In this document: positions 16,795 through 24,919 of the stretch, piece after piece
How positions within the stretch are numbered: the first letter of the stretch is position 1
Layout of the letters: each line of letters begins with the position of its first letter
Virus record (IMG/VR): IMGVR_UViG_3300027733_000039
Span: 1 to 64,000 of that record
Origin: a virus
Direction: 5' to 3' (one strand)
Length of the DNA stretch: 64,000 nt
Translations under genes and position numbers: made by a program
The notes under the pieces: model-generated
Told to the model about the DNA's origin: nothing
What the model saw: the letters and a program-made list of their open reading frames with translations, nothing else
Database searches by the model: none

Positions 16795-17276
16795 TGATCA
16801 TTGTGGCACTTGACGTTCTGTCATTGCCTAGTCGTGTAAGTGATGACGTTGGCGCAAGACAACCCATCCCTGAAGGCAGGAAACTATGGAGCACACTGTT
16901 CACTGCGTACAGCGGTCGCATGTCTGTATTCGCTCCAGGTATTACCAACCAAGATGGATGCCTCAGTTGGTTAAAACGTGAAGGCTTTAAAGCGTCCACC
17001 GTTGATTTCATTTCTGAAAATACAGTTGAAGATAAAGTTGCAAGAATTCAGAACTTACACGCCGCATATGGTCGTATCAATTGGTACATTGATGTTGATC
17101 CCAAGGTCGTAGCACGGGTAGCCCATAATGGAATACCCACACTACTAATGACAGTGCCTGACACTGTTAGACCCGAATGGTCTGAGTCTCGTTTCAAAAG
17201 GGAATGGGGCGCAATCGTAGAAGAATCAGATGCACAGGCTCTAGCAAGAGCGGAAAGGAACTGGACAGATGTCTAA
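16794..17276 (+). CDS. Hypothetical phage protein, possible HAD-like fold
   Basis: 160 residues; the start overlaps the previous stop by one base. The segment NWYIDVDPKVVARVAHNGIP with TLLMTVPDTVRPEW recalls a family of uncharacterised actinophage proteins that look like inactive HAD domains. The N-terminal MIIVALDVLSLPSR could be a first beta strand. I cannot assign a reaction. Confidence 0.5.
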   Translation: MIIVALDVLSLPSRVSDDVGARQPIPEGRKLWSTLFTAYSGRMSVFAPGITNQDGCLSWLKREGFKASTVDFISENTVEDKVARIQNLHAAYGRINWYIDVDPKVVARVAHNGIPTLLMTVPDTVRPEWSESRFKREWGAIVEESDAQALARAERNWTDV

Positions 17277-17535
17277 AGATAATGTGGAGATGGATTTTGA
17301 TGAATGGCTTTCTTTTGGTATGGATCATAAGTTTGTAGGACCTCCAGTGTGTTCCACACACGATGGGATACCGACCACTGAGGACGAAGACGGAGTATGG
17401 GACGAAGGCGGAGACCCTTGTATCCATATTCTTCGCTTGTATGTAGACAAATTGGAAGCCCTCCTCGTAGAGCAAAACCACAGCCCGTCAGTATGGCGCA
17501 AGGCTGGCTGGGAAGAACTACCAACCCAAGAATGA
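17269..17535 (+). CDS. Small acidic hypothetical protein
   Basis: 88 residues, acidic, with two cysteines (PPVCSTHDG and GGDPCIHILRLYVDKLE). GAAAGGAACTGGACAG precedes the ATG. It overlaps both neighbours by a few bases, as is typical of this operon. No family recognised. Confidence 0.5.
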   Translation: MSKDNVEMDFDEWLSFGMDHKFVGPPVCSTHDGIPTTEDEDGVWDEGGDPCIHILRLYVDKLEALLVEQNHSPSVWRKAGWEELPTQE

Positions 17536-18968
17536 AGATCTTCTTTGGCGGAGCGGAGAAGGGGTCATACCGAAAGATGCTCGTGAATGCGGGCGTGCAA
17601 CGCTATGCCCTCAATTTGACTCACTTCCCCATCCCCAAGAAGAAAGAACTAGATCTATCTGCACTCTTTAATGGTGGGGACATCCTTGTCTACACCTCTG
17701 AGAATGACGAAGACATGAATCGTTTTGATACCTTTGTCAGGGACTTCGCAGACTCGCTGTACATGGTCATCGGGCGCCCTGATTATGATGGCGCATGGCT
17801 GGGTGAGAAGTACTACCCATTATGGAATGACGAGAATGATTTAGAGCGCTTGGCTTGGCTCTGTCAGAAGTATGGGCGAGCGGCAGTCAGCGACAAGGCA
17901 GTCACAGGAAAGAATGTGGCTCGTATCGCTTCTATTGCTACTCGCTGGAGCGCCAAGTTAGTGGGCATTACGTCTAAGCCCGACCTCATTGAACGTATCC
18001 AATGGGATACCGTCATCGTAGGCTCTTGGACGAGCGCCATACGCTATGGAGAGACACAGGTATGGGATGGACACGGGTTGCGCAGGTATCCAGCACAACA
18101 AAAGGAATCCGCTCGCAGAAAACATCGTGCTGACATCACCAGACTTGGGATTGATTTTGATGCTGTAATGGATGACAATGTATCCGCCGTTGGAACCCTT
18201 GCGATTGCCTCATGGCAACAATGGGAGACACATACTTTTGGGGGCTATGACCCGATGAATACCGATGATGAGCAAGAATTCAACTCACCTGAAACAGATC
18301 AAACAATTGCTATTCACCCTGATACGCATACCCCCACTTTTCTGGCTTCTGGGGGGTCAACTATTGCTATCAACACCCCAAACAAGCGGCACGAGAATGA
18401 CCGTGTATTGCTACCCGTAATGGGCATAGAAGCGGTCACATCCTTTGGCTCGCAAACCGTTGATACTGAAGGGGAATCAATAGAAATTGACCCTGAAAGA
18501 GTGAACGTAATTCGTTACAATGCTGACCCTTTACGACAGTGCGACAATTGCTATTTGAGTAACAGATGTCCTCAATTCAAGGAACATTCAGAATGCGCAT
18601 TTAGATTGCCGATTGAGATCCGCACAAAGGATCAATTACAGTCCGCTATGAGAGCGCTTATTGAGATGCAAGTAGGACGTGTTATGTTCGCACGCTTTGC
18701 TGAAGAACTAGAAGGACAGGGTCTTGATCAATCCCTATCCCATGAGATGGACAGGTTCTTTAATCTCGTAGATCGCTTTAAAGACATCAATGACACCCGA
18801 GACACCATCCGCCTAGAGATGGAAGCCCGAGGCTCTAGTGGTGTGCTGTCTCGCTTGTTTGGTGCCAAGGCTGGAGAGACTAACCGCATGCTGGATGGTG
18901 GCGGTATGGGCAGTAGCGCAACCAACGCTCTATATTCTGAGATACTGGATTTGTCCGAAGATAATTGA
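17532..18968 (+). CDS. Large conserved-looking actinophage protein of unknown function
   Basis: 478 residues from the ATG at 17532, which overlaps the previous stop as ATGA. The N-terminal half (MKIFFGGAEKGSYRKMLVNA, later WTSAIRYGETQVWDGHGLRR) resembles an uncharacterised actinophage family that I cannot name. A cysteine cluster follows near residue 330 (CDNCYLSNRCPQFKEHSEC), possibly for a metal or Fe-S cluster. The C-terminal 130 residues are helical. Function unknown. Confidence 0.5.
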   Translation: MKIFFGGAEKGSYRKMLVNAGVQRYALNLTHFPIPKKKELDLSALFNGGDILVYTSENDEDMNRFDTFVRDFADSLYMVIGRPDYDGAWLGEKYYPLWNDENDLERLAWLCQKYGRAAVSDKAVTGKNVARIASIATRWSAKLVGITSKPDLIERIQWDTVIVGSWTSAIRYGETQVWDGHGLRRYPAQQKESARRKHRADITRLGIDFDAVMDDNVSAVGTLAIASWQQWETHTFGGYDPMNTDDEQEFNSPETDQTIAIHPDTHTPTFLASGGSTIAINTPNKRHENDRVLLPVMGIEAVTSFGSQTVDTEGESIEIDPERVNVIRYNADPLRQCDNCYLSNRCPQFKEHSECAFRLPIEIRTKDQLQSAMRALIEMQVGRVMFARFAEELEGQGLDQSLSHEMDRFFNLVDRFKDINDTRDTIRLEMEARGSSGVLSRLFGAKAGETNRMLDGGGMGSSATNALYSEILDLSEDN

Positions 18969-18993
18969 CAAGACCAAGAATTGAAGGTATTTT

Positions 18994-19170
18994 ATGTTGA
19001 AACGTCGCATGGTGTGGGCGTACCAGTACGAGACAGAAACAATGGACGAAAGAGGGCGAGCGGTCAAGGGCACAACGCTTGAATTAGAACCCAACGATAC
19101 AAAGCCAATCCGTACCGCTTGGTACTTTGCGAAGGAAATTAATGGACAAGATTACGGATGTAGCAATTGA
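18994..19170 (+). CDS. Small hypothetical protein, 58 residues
   Basis: Begins MLKRRMVWAYQYETETM, with GAAGG about 8 nt upstream. It overlaps the next gene by 29 bases in another frame. Mixed composition with a plausible beta-rich fold. No family recognised. Confidence 0.45.
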   Translation: MLKRRMVWAYQYETETMDERGRAVKGTTLELEPNDTKPIRTAWYFAKEINGQDYGCSN

Positions 19171-19732
19171 TCTAGACGGGGTTCTTTATCCGTTTGCAGA
19201 CGCTTTCCGTAAATATTGTATAGATGTTGTAGGTCTATCTTCTTCTAAGTTACCTTCCCCAACCACTTGGGAGTTCTACAAAGAGTGGGGAATGCACAAA
19301 GAAGAGTTTGAAGAACATCTGCGTGTTGGTTCTCGTGACCACAACCTCTTCAATAGCATGCCCGCAGCATACAACGCCGACTATGCATGGAAGCGCTTTC
19401 GTGAAATGGGACTCACCATTCATGTGATGACATACCGACCTGTGGAAGCCCACGAGCAAACACGTCAATGGTTAGACACTCACGGACTTACACCCGATCA
19501 CTTGTGGTTCCCTACAAATAAAGGTGACGCCATCCGAGAACACGGTGGCAAGTTCATGGCAATTGATGACCATGTTAACAATTACCTAGACATGAAGAAC
19601 GCTGGCGCTGTATCAGTTCTCCACACGCAACCATGGAATACCCATCACCTAGATGCACTTCGTGTTTCTAACATGCGCAACTTCGTTATCCTTTTAGACA
19701 TCTACAACACAGACACAGAGGTATACCTATGA
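19142..19732 (+). CDS. HAD-family hydrolase, 5'(3')-deoxyribonucleotidase-like
   Basis: 196 residues from the ATG at 19142 (GAAGGAA upstream). HAD motif I is AIDLDGVLYPF (D10, D12), motif II is in VMTYRP, and the late FMAIDDHVNNYL supplies the acidic motif IV. The small helical cap matches NT5C-type deoxynucleotidases, which dephosphorylate dNMPs. In a phage this could adjust nucleotide pools. The substrate is inference; a phosphosugar phosphatase is possible. Confidence 0.68.
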   Translation: MDKITDVAIDLDGVLYPFADAFRKYCIDVVGLSSSKLPSPTTWEFYKEWGMHKEEFEEHLRVGSRDHNLFNSMPAAYNADYAWKRFREMGLTIHVMTYRPVEAHEQTRQWLDTHGLTPDHLWFPTNKGDAIREHGGKFMAIDDHVNNYLDMKNAGAVSVLHTQPWNTHHLDALRVSNMRNFVILLDIYNTDTEVYL

Positions 19733-20067
19733 TGAAGCCACCCGTATTCAACAACCGCACTGACGTGCTCACTGAAGCAGACATGCTTATTAATGGTGAA
19801 CGTAATGACAGTTACGGTGACCCCATTGATGACTTCTCTACAACAGCAGACTTCTGGACAACTTACTTGCGCCGTGTCATTGACCGCCGTCAAGAGTTCA
19901 GTCTAAAACCACATGACGTTGCCATCATGATGATGCTCCTAAAGACATCACGTCTTTCATGGAGTCCTGAGAAGCGAGACCATTGGACAGACAGCATTGG
20001 CTACAGCGCTTGTGGTTGGGACTGTGTCGTTCGTGAGGAGGGCTTGCCTGATGCAACACAACTATAA
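19729..20067 (+). CDS. DUF6378-like phage protein
   Basis: 112 residues. The pattern VLTEADMLINGERNDSYGDP, DFWTTYL and KPHDVAIMMMLLKTSRL, ending in GYSACGWDCV, matches a common actinophage family that I recall as DUF6378. Function unknown; these genes often sit among nucleotide-metabolism genes, as here after the HAD nucleotidase. Confidence 0.6.
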   Translation: MMKPPVFNNRTDVLTEADMLINGERNDSYGDPIDDFSTTADFWTTYLRRVIDRRQEFSLKPHDVAIMMMLLKTSRLSWSPEKRDHWTDSIGYSACGWDCVVREEGLPDATQL

Positions 20068-20455
20068 CGCTTACACCGAATGGCTTGAAGAGAAGAAAGC
20101 AGAAGACTCACGTCACGCCCGCCGTATGGGCATGATGGACATAGAACTGGAGCGAGAGCGCCAGCGCCTTAGCAACGCTTTGAGTGCTATTCCGCAGATG
20201 CTGGTGCAAGATAGAGCACCCACCATTGCTGAGTTTGCAGACAAGGCAGAATTGTCCATGGCTGAGGTGCTCCTAGACAATTGGGATCAAGTGCTTCAAC
20301 TTGTTGTAGTCAACGAGAAACTTAAAGGTGAAGTTAGTAAGTTGTTGCATCAAATAGAACAGATGAGTACAACTATTTATAAAGCAGTTGAGTCCGCTAT
20401 CCGTCCGATGCGAGATAACCGCATCAATGACGCCTCACCGTCAGCCGATTTCTAA
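20051..20455 (+). CDS. Hypothetical coiled-coil protein
   Basis: 134 residues from the ATG at 20051, inside the end of the previous gene. Two helical regions are visible: an Arg/Glu-rich one near residues 12-40 and one near residues 85-120 (LKGEVSKLLHQIEQM). No family recognised. Confidence 0.5.
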   Translation: MQHNYNAYTEWLEEKKAEDSRHARRMGMMDIELERERQRLSNALSAIPQMLVQDRAPTIAEFADKAELSMAEVLLDNWDQVLQLVVVNEKLKGEVSKLLHQIEQMSTTIYKAVESAIRPMRDNRINDASPSADF

Positions 20456-20872
20456 TTGCCTCAGTTTGAAGATGATTGGAGAGAGCAAGCGCTCTGCAAA
20501 GATCGTCACATTGACTTATGGTACCCACCACTAGACACAGATGTCCCCGAGAACTATTATCTTGTATCTCGTGTTGTGTGTAGACAGTGCCCCGTCTGGA
20601 AAGAATGCTTAGACGATGGTCTTGAAGAGAAGTGGGGCATGTGGGGAGGACTCACACCACAAGAGCGCACCGCATTAGTAGTTGAACACCCGAAGGCAAG
20701 CGTCTTGCGTCCGCATGGAACATGGATGCGGTACAGACAGAGTTGCAGGTGTACAGAATGTGTGGATGCTGAGTCAAAAGAGATTAATAAAATAAATATT
20801 GAGGAGATCCCTAAAATGGGGACAACCCCGATTGACTTGGAGATGCTTAAGTTTAGGTTGATTCCCTCTTAA
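20456..20872 (+). CDS. WhiB-family Fe-S transcription regulator 1
   Basis: 138 residues, TTG start directly after the previous TAA. The four WhiB cysteines are present (C14, C42, C45, C51), followed by the GMWGG turn at 61-65. WhiB proteins bind a 4Fe-4S cluster and the host sigma factor. The C-terminal 50 residues add a CRCTEC motif and a basic patch not found in minimal WhiB. A phage WhiB probably redirects host transcription. A second WhiB lies at 22.9 kb. Confidence 0.87.
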   Translation: MPQFEDDWREQALCKDRHIDLWYPPLDTDVPENYYLVSRVVCRQCPVWKECLDDGLEEKWGMWGGLTPQERTALVVEHPKASVLRPHGTWMRYRQSCRCTECVDAESKEINKINIEEIPKMGTTPIDLEMLKFRLIPS

Positions 20873-20892
20873 CGCAGGTAAACTAGAAGGGT

Positions 20893-20932
20893 AACGCCCA
20901 TAGAGTTCTTCACAGAATACTGTGGGCGTTTT
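20893..20932 (+). terminator. Strong intrinsic terminator
   Basis: AACGCCCATAG (20893-20903) pairs with CTGTGGGCGTT (20920-20930) with one G-U, and an inner TTCT/AGAA stem lies around TCAC. The stem ends in TTTT. It should end the plus-strand transcript after WhiB 1. Confidence 0.75.
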
Positions 20933-20960
20933 GCTTTATCCGCCTATCAAGGAGAGACTA

Positions 20961-21458
20961 TTGTTAGATCGCACGCTAGTTATTATTGGACTTACCTTTA
21001 CCTCCATCATCACAATGCTGTTGGGGTTAGCACCAAAAGAACCAACGCCCGAAGTAGCAAAGATTACCTTTATTGACGTAACACCATTCCTCATACTGCC
21101 ACCGAGCACTACGAGTACCACCTCTACATTGCCTGAGGTAGTTCCAGCAGGAATATCAACCGATCACACACAACGGTGCCCCAAGTGGGAAGCCAAGTTT
21201 CGTGAATACGGACTACCCGTGCAGGCTTTCTCATACATCGCCTTTAGGGAAAGTCGTTGTAATCCCGAAGCATGGAATCGTTATAAGAACAGCAACGGCT
21301 CACAAGACCTCGGACTCGTACAGATCAACTCCAGTTGGAAGACGATCACTCGCAAAATCTGCGGTACCGACATTAAAGGACTCTTTGATGTTGATTGCAA
21401 CCTGTCGGTTGCCAAGTACCTTTATGACAATGGTGGACTCGGTCACTGGAGCCTTTAA
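20961..21458 (+). CDS. Membrane-anchored lysozyme/lytic transglycosylase-like protein
   Basis: 165 residues from a TTG at 20961 that has AAGGAGAG about 7 nt upstream; the in-frame GTG at 20922 lies inside the terminator and is unlikely. Residues 5-23 form a membrane segment (TLVIIGLTFTSIITMLLGL), followed by a Thr/Ser/Pro linker. The C-terminal domain has FSYIAFRESRCNPEAWN (likely catalytic E97) and SQDLGLVQIN, typical of SLT/lysozyme-like folds. It could act as a second lysis enzyme or remodel the wall. Catalysis is inferred from the motif. Confidence 0.72.
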   Translation: MLDRTLVIIGLTFTSIITMLLGLAPKEPTPEVAKITFIDVTPFLILPPSTTSTTSTLPEVVPAGISTDHTQRCPKWEAKFREYGLPVQAFSYIAFRESRCNPEAWNRYKNSNGSQDLGLVQINSSWKTITRKICGTDIKGLFDVDCNLSVAKYLYDNGGLGHWSL

Positions 21459-21488
21459 AGGGTAGTAGACACATCGTACACAAACCTG

Positions 21489-21494
21489 TAGGAT
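21489..21494 (+). promoter_or_regulatory. Leaderless -10 promoter (TAGGAT) for the gene at 21501
   Basis: TAGGAT starts 12 nt before the ATG with only GTACCC between. There is no ribosome-binding site. It should restart transcription after the lysozyme-like gene. Confidence 0.5.
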
Positions 21495-21500
21495 GTACCC

Positions 21501-21707
21501 ATGACAACAAACCTACAACCTGAGCACCTCTTGGGCACCAGCGAACTCGCTGTTGTTCTCGGTGTTAGCAAACAGCGTATTCACGCCCTACGCAAGAACA
21601 AGAAGTTCCCACAGCCCATTGCTAACCTTGCCTCCTCACCTATTTGGGATAAACGAGAAGTCATAGTATTTCTAAAGGAATGGCGTCCATGGAAGGTCAC
21701 ACAATGA
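21501..21707 (+). CDS. Small helix-turn-helix DNA-binding protein
   Basis: 68 residues. GTSELAVVLGVSKQRIHALR is a helix-turn-helix of the AlpA/excisionase type, followed by a short wing (PIANLASSPIWDKREVIVFL). It has a leaderless promoter and overlaps the next gene by 4 bases. It may be a regulator of the neighbouring genes; an excisionase role is possible, but no integrase is present in the window. Confidence 0.7.
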   Translation: MTTNLQPEHLLGTSELAVVLGVSKQRIHALRKNKKFPQPIANLASSPIWDKREVIVFLKEWRPWKVTQ

Positions 21708-21850
21708 GTACGGACAAGAAGATCAAACGAAACTATAAGTGTGACACCTGCGGTGATGAACTCACCCTCTTTGTAAACCCTTCAGTACCCCCTGTTCATG
21801 TCTGCAAGAAGCAGGCGAACCGCTCAGTTGAGTTTACGGAAGTCCAATGA
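21704..21850 (+). CDS. Small zinc-binding protein, 48 residues
   Basis: MSTDKKIKRNYKCDTCGDEL carries a CxxC pair and a later HVC, so three or four metal ligands are available. Overlaps the genes on both sides by ATGA. No family recognised. Confidence 0.52.
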   Translation: MSTDKKIKRNYKCDTCGDELTLFVNPSVPPVHVCKKQANRSVEFTEVQ

Positions 21851-22911
21851 GGATCGGGGTTGCCAGTGGTGACTTCCTGTCCGCTCAGAAGTCCGCAGAT
21901 GGTGAACACCATTGGGGAGGTTCGGGCTGGGCACGGTATGGTCAGTACATCGGGCGCATTGACTACGAAGTAGTTGTCGGTGTACTCACATGGAAGACCG
22001 ATCACTTCTTTATCAGAGACGAACACGACAACTTGGTAGATGTTGATTGGGTCTTTATGCAACGCTTAATGCATGAGAATCTTCCCGAGCACATTCTTAA
22101 GGCACGTCAATATGGGCAGGTCATTGTGAATGATCTAGACGATTGGTACTGGGGTCTTGACCCATCCAATGACGCATTTATCTCTTCTCACCCAAAGTCC
22201 AACCCCAAAGAGAATCGTAATCATTATAAAGCCGTGCTTGCTTCTAGTACAGCCGTGACCGTGTCTACTCCCTACCTTGCTGATCGCATCAAGTCATGGG
22301 TTCGTTGTCCAATAGTTATATTGGAGAATACGGTGGAAGTCAATCGCTTTACTCCACATATTCACACGGATAGTTCTGTACCTGTAGTCGGGTGGGTTGG
22401 TGCCACGAGCCATCGCTCAGGAGACCTAGAGATCCTAAAAGGTGTTGTGAACCCGCTCATTGTTTCAGGTGACATCAAGTTTCAACATAGCGGTCACTAC
22501 GCTCACGCAAATACTGTTGCCAGCAAGTTGGGGTTACATGATGATCAGGTGAGTGTCCTGCCAGCCGTTGATGCTGTTCAGTACCCATTACTGCTCAACA
22601 TGGATGTCGGTGTTGCACCATTGCGGGACACGCCATTTAACCACGCTAAGAGCGACATCAAACTTCTTGAGTACTCTGCCTCGGGCATTCCATGGATTGC
22701 TTCCTCGTTGTCGGCGTACGAGGGGTTGCGTAAAAAGTGGGGGATTGGTAGGACTGCGAGTAAACCTCAGCAGTGGCTCAAGCATCTAGCGGATCTTCGT
22801 GACCCTGCTAGGCGAGCGTATGAAGGTGAAGCCTTAAGAGAAGCGGTGTGGGCACGAGACATTGAACTCGGCACACACCGCCTCAACTCATTTATTGAAA
22901 GTATCCTTTAG
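21847..22911 (+). CDS. GT-B-type glycosyltransferase (GT1/GT4-like)
   Basis: 354 residues. The first domain has the NDLDDWYWGLD and ASSTAVTVSTPYLADRI segments; the second has VVGWVGATSHRSGDLEIL and the donor-site block VGVAPLRDTPFNHAKSDIKLLEY. This is the usual layout of retaining GT4 enzymes. It could glycosylate phage DNA, a virion protein or the host surface; nothing here fixes the acceptor. Its 3' end overlaps the convergent WhiB 2 gene by 24 bases. Confidence 0.75.
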   Translation: MRIGVASGDFLSAQKSADGEHHWGGSGWARYGQYIGRIDYEVVVGVLTWKTDHFFIRDEHDNLVDVDWVFMQRLMHENLPEHILKARQYGQVIVNDLDDWYWGLDPSNDAFISSHPKSNPKENRNHYKAVLASSTAVTVSTPYLADRIKSWVRCPIVILENTVEVNRFTPHIHTDSSVPVVGWVGATSHRSGDLEILKGVVNPLIVSGDIKFQHSGHYAHANTVASKLGLHDDQVSVLPAVDAVQYPLLLNMDVGVAPLRDTPFNHAKSDIKLLEYSASGIPWIASSLSAYEGLRKKWGIGRTASKPQQWLKHLADLRDPARRAYEGEALREAVWARDIELGTHRLNSFIESIL

Positions 22912-23241
22912 TTTCGTTCGTTGCTCAGTGGTCATGGATGTCATGCTCTTGCCACCCCATATTCCATACTGGATGTCGTTCTTGATGGCAAAACGAAGGC
23001 ACTGGATCTGCACAGGACAGCCTTTGCATATCTCTTTGGCTTGCTTCTGTGCTTCTATGACAGTCTTAGTCCTGCGTTCGTAAAGCCCAGCAAACCATTT
23101 GTCGGTGCCTTCTTTACGACAGAGAGCGAACTCTCTCCAGTCACCTACTTCAGGGAACTTCAACCCAAGAGTGTCTGAACGCCACCAAGAGTCAGGCAAG
23201 GTGTTAGTGGGGGATTGCTCCCCCACTGCTACCTCGGACAT
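22888..23241 (-). CDS. WhiB-family Fe-S transcription regulator 2
   Basis: 117 residues. WhiB cysteines are at C41, C72, C75 and C81, followed by the GIWGG turn at 93-97 and a basic C-terminus (KSMTSMTTEQR). A 34-residue N-terminal extension is additional. It shares its start A with the stop of the upstream DUF932 gene, so the two are coupled. It is the last gene of the minus-strand operon. Confidence 0.86.
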   Translation of the reverse strand: MSEVAVGEQSPTNTLPDSWWRSDTLGLKFPEVGDWREFALCRKEGTDKWFAGLYERRTKTVIEAQKQAKEICKGCPVQIQCLRFAIKNDIQYGIWGGKSMTSMTTEQRTKLKDTFNK

Positions 23242-24281
23242 TATGCCATCACCACATCGTGGAGCGTACGGATGACTTGGCGATCAAACTCATCGCCCTT
23301 GCCATTGAGTGCATTGAGTGCATTGCGCTCAACACGGCTCTCCATCTTGCCTACATAGTGTTGCTGGTAGGTGTTGAATGCCTGCAACACACCGAGACCC
23401 GTTCCGATCCATGGTGCCACCCGTGGATCGTATTTGTACAGGTGTCGTACGGCTTCTTGCTTGTTCTGAGCACGGCTGACCGACTGTGGTCGTGCATCGG
23501 TGCCCACAACAGTTGGCATGAGGCGCTCTACAATGGCGTCCCACTCTGATGCAGTAACAACCATGCTGGACAGACGCTCAATCTCGGCGCTGAAGTCCTC
23601 TGCCATGGTGTGAATGATGCCGAGGGCGTCACGGATGCTCTGCACACGACCGTTGCTGTTCTTGCTGTGGCGTGTCTTGAACTGGCTACCGTCCTCGGAG
23701 AGCGCTCCAGCAAGCGTGTTATCACAAACTACCGCAGTGATGCACCGTTTGAAGGTGGTGGCAAGAGTGCCGTTGTGGCTCGTTGTTGCCAACAAGTGTG
23801 GACGGAAGTCAAAGCCAGCCGAAGTGCTGATGCTCTCAGGCATCTCAATGCTGACCCAAGCGACTCCACCATTGCGGAGCAAGCCCGCAGAACCGATCTG
23901 CAAGTTGCTGTCATCAATGACGTTGGACACGGTGTCCAGCAACCATTCATCGTATTGGTGGATGGCGTAGGTGTCCTTGAAGAGACCGAGAGTCTCGTAG
24001 GTGTCGTTGCGCACGATTGCCTTGCGATCATCTTGTGGGATGAACTTCATGGCACCTTCAGTGTCACTCTTCAAGTCAGGGACTTGCACGAACACTGGTG
24101 CTTCAATTGCCTTCCAATGGAAGAGACGGCGCCGTACATCGGACACAGGAATCGCTCCCGTGTAATGGTTCGGCTCGCCATGCTGGAGTTCCTTCTTTGA
24201 CCACCATGCCTCGCCACGCTTCTCTGTGAACCCCACGAGGATGTTCCCCGAGTTGAGGTATTCGTATGTTTCTTTGCTCAT
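23241..24281 (-). CDS. DUF932 phage/plasmid-like protein
   Basis: 346 residues. The overall layout matches DUF932 (TIGR03299), a family found on phages and plasmids with no known function: FKDTYAIHQYDEWLLDTVSN, LLRNGGVAWVSIEMPE and TTFKRCITAVVCDNTL. AAGGAG precedes the ATG. It has a plausible sigma-70-type promoter of its own at 24333-24361. Confidence 0.8.
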   Translation of the reverse strand: MSKETYEYLNSGNILVGFTEKRGEAWWSKKELQHGEPNHYTGAIPVSDVRRRLFHWKAIEAPVFVQVPDLKSDTEGAMKFIPQDDRKAIVRNDTYETLGLFKDTYAIHQYDEWLLDTVSNVIDDSNLQIGSAGLLRNGGVAWVSIEMPESISTSAGFDFRPHLLATTSHNGTLATTFKRCITAVVCDNTLAGALSEDGSQFKTRHSKNSNGRVQSIRDALGIIHTMAEDFSAEIERLSSMVVTASEWDAIVERLMPTVVGTDARPQSVSRAQNKQEAVRHLYKYDPRVAPWIGTGLGVLQAFNTYQQHYVGKMESRVERNALNALNGKGDEFDRQVIRTLHDVVMA

Positions 24282-24332
24282 TTCATGCTCCTTGTTAGTT
24301 TGATTTGTTTGGATATTCGTACCACGAGGATA

Positions 24333-24361
24333 AATCTACCTTCGTGTATTGCTATTCACAA
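24333..24361 (-). promoter_or_regulatory. Predicted promoter for the DUF932 and WhiB 2 genes
   Basis: On the minus strand TTGTGA and TAGATT are separated by 17 nt, in the 96-base AT-rich gap between the LysM and DUF932 genes. The leader would be about 45 nt long and carries AAGGAG. Confidence 0.45.
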
Positions 24362-24377
24362 CTTTTATTTAATTTAT

Positions 24378-24668
24378 TTATGGTTTACTTTTGAGGTTGA
24401 TGACCTGCCCAATTTGTAAGAGCGTCCCGTACTCATCTACGAGGTCATCCACGGCTGTGGAGATATTGCCCCAGCAATGCTGGACGGCAATCTGCCACAG
24501 GGTGTCACCCTGATAGACGATTACTGGCTCCGTGTCACACGAGTAGGTGTTCATCCTTTTGTCGTAGTCACGGTAAGCCCACACGGCGAAGCATGCCCCT
24601 GCTACTACGAGCAGAGTAATGAATCCTCGTGTGACTCTTTGATTAAGGGCTTCATAGTTGTTTCTCAT
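24378..24668 (-). CDS. Single-pass membrane protein with LysM domain
   Basis: 96 residues from the ATG at 24668, which has GGAGAACACGAT upstream and overlaps the previous stop. A membrane helix at about 15-30 (GFITLLVVAGACFAVWAY) is followed by a C-terminal LysM domain (VIVYQGDTLWQIAVQHCWGN, then LLQIGQVINL). LysM binds peptidoglycan. The small TM plus LysM layout is that of YneA, the SOS cell-division inhibitor of Gram-positive bacteria. A role in blocking host division is inference. Confidence 0.72.
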   Translation of the reverse strand: MRNNYEALNQRVTRGFITLLVVAGACFAVWAYRDYDKRMNTYSCDTEPVIVYQGDTLWQIAVQHCWGNISTAVDDLVDEYGTLLQIGQVINLKSKP

Positions 24669-24919
24669 ATCGTGTTCTCCATCTCTCGGTGTCTGAGTGC
24701 TTCTTTGGCTTCTTCTTGTTGCCACAGGTAGTCGGCGTAGTCGGTACCCGATGCCACCAAGGCTCCACAAGTACATGTGGCTTCACCTTCGGTGTCATCG
24801 GGGTACATGGTTACGGTTTCATTCCATAAGCGACCGCATCCAGTTTCACAAAAGAATGCGAGTTCTTGATCTATCTCATCCCACGGTGTCCACCCACCTA
24901 ACGGTCTACGCCGACTCAT
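24665..24919 (-). CDS. Small cysteine-containing protein
   Basis: 84 residues. Cysteines in FCETGCGRLW and EATCTCGALV suggest a zinc ribbon. ATGA overlaps couple it to both neighbours. No family recognised. Confidence 0.55.
   Translation of the reverse strand: MSRRRPLGGWTPWDEIDQELAFFCETGCGRLWNETVTMYPDDTEGEATCTCGALVASGTDYADYLWQQEEAKEALRHREMENTI

Noticed and set aside
20922-20960. GTG at 20922 as the start of the lysozyme-like gene
   Set aside because: It lies in the 3' arm of the terminator and has no ribosome site. The TTG at 20961 has AAGGAGAG at good spacing and starts just before the membrane segment.
21501-21707. Small HTH protein as an excisionase proving a temperate lifestyle
   Set aside because: No integrase or attachment site was seen, and the fold is also common in plain regulators, so no conclusion on lifestyle is justified.
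23610-24200. Long open frame on the plus strand opposite the DUF932 gene
   Set aside because: The minus-strand protein matches a known family and has a ribosome site and promoter; the opposite frame has none and is an artefact of codon composition.
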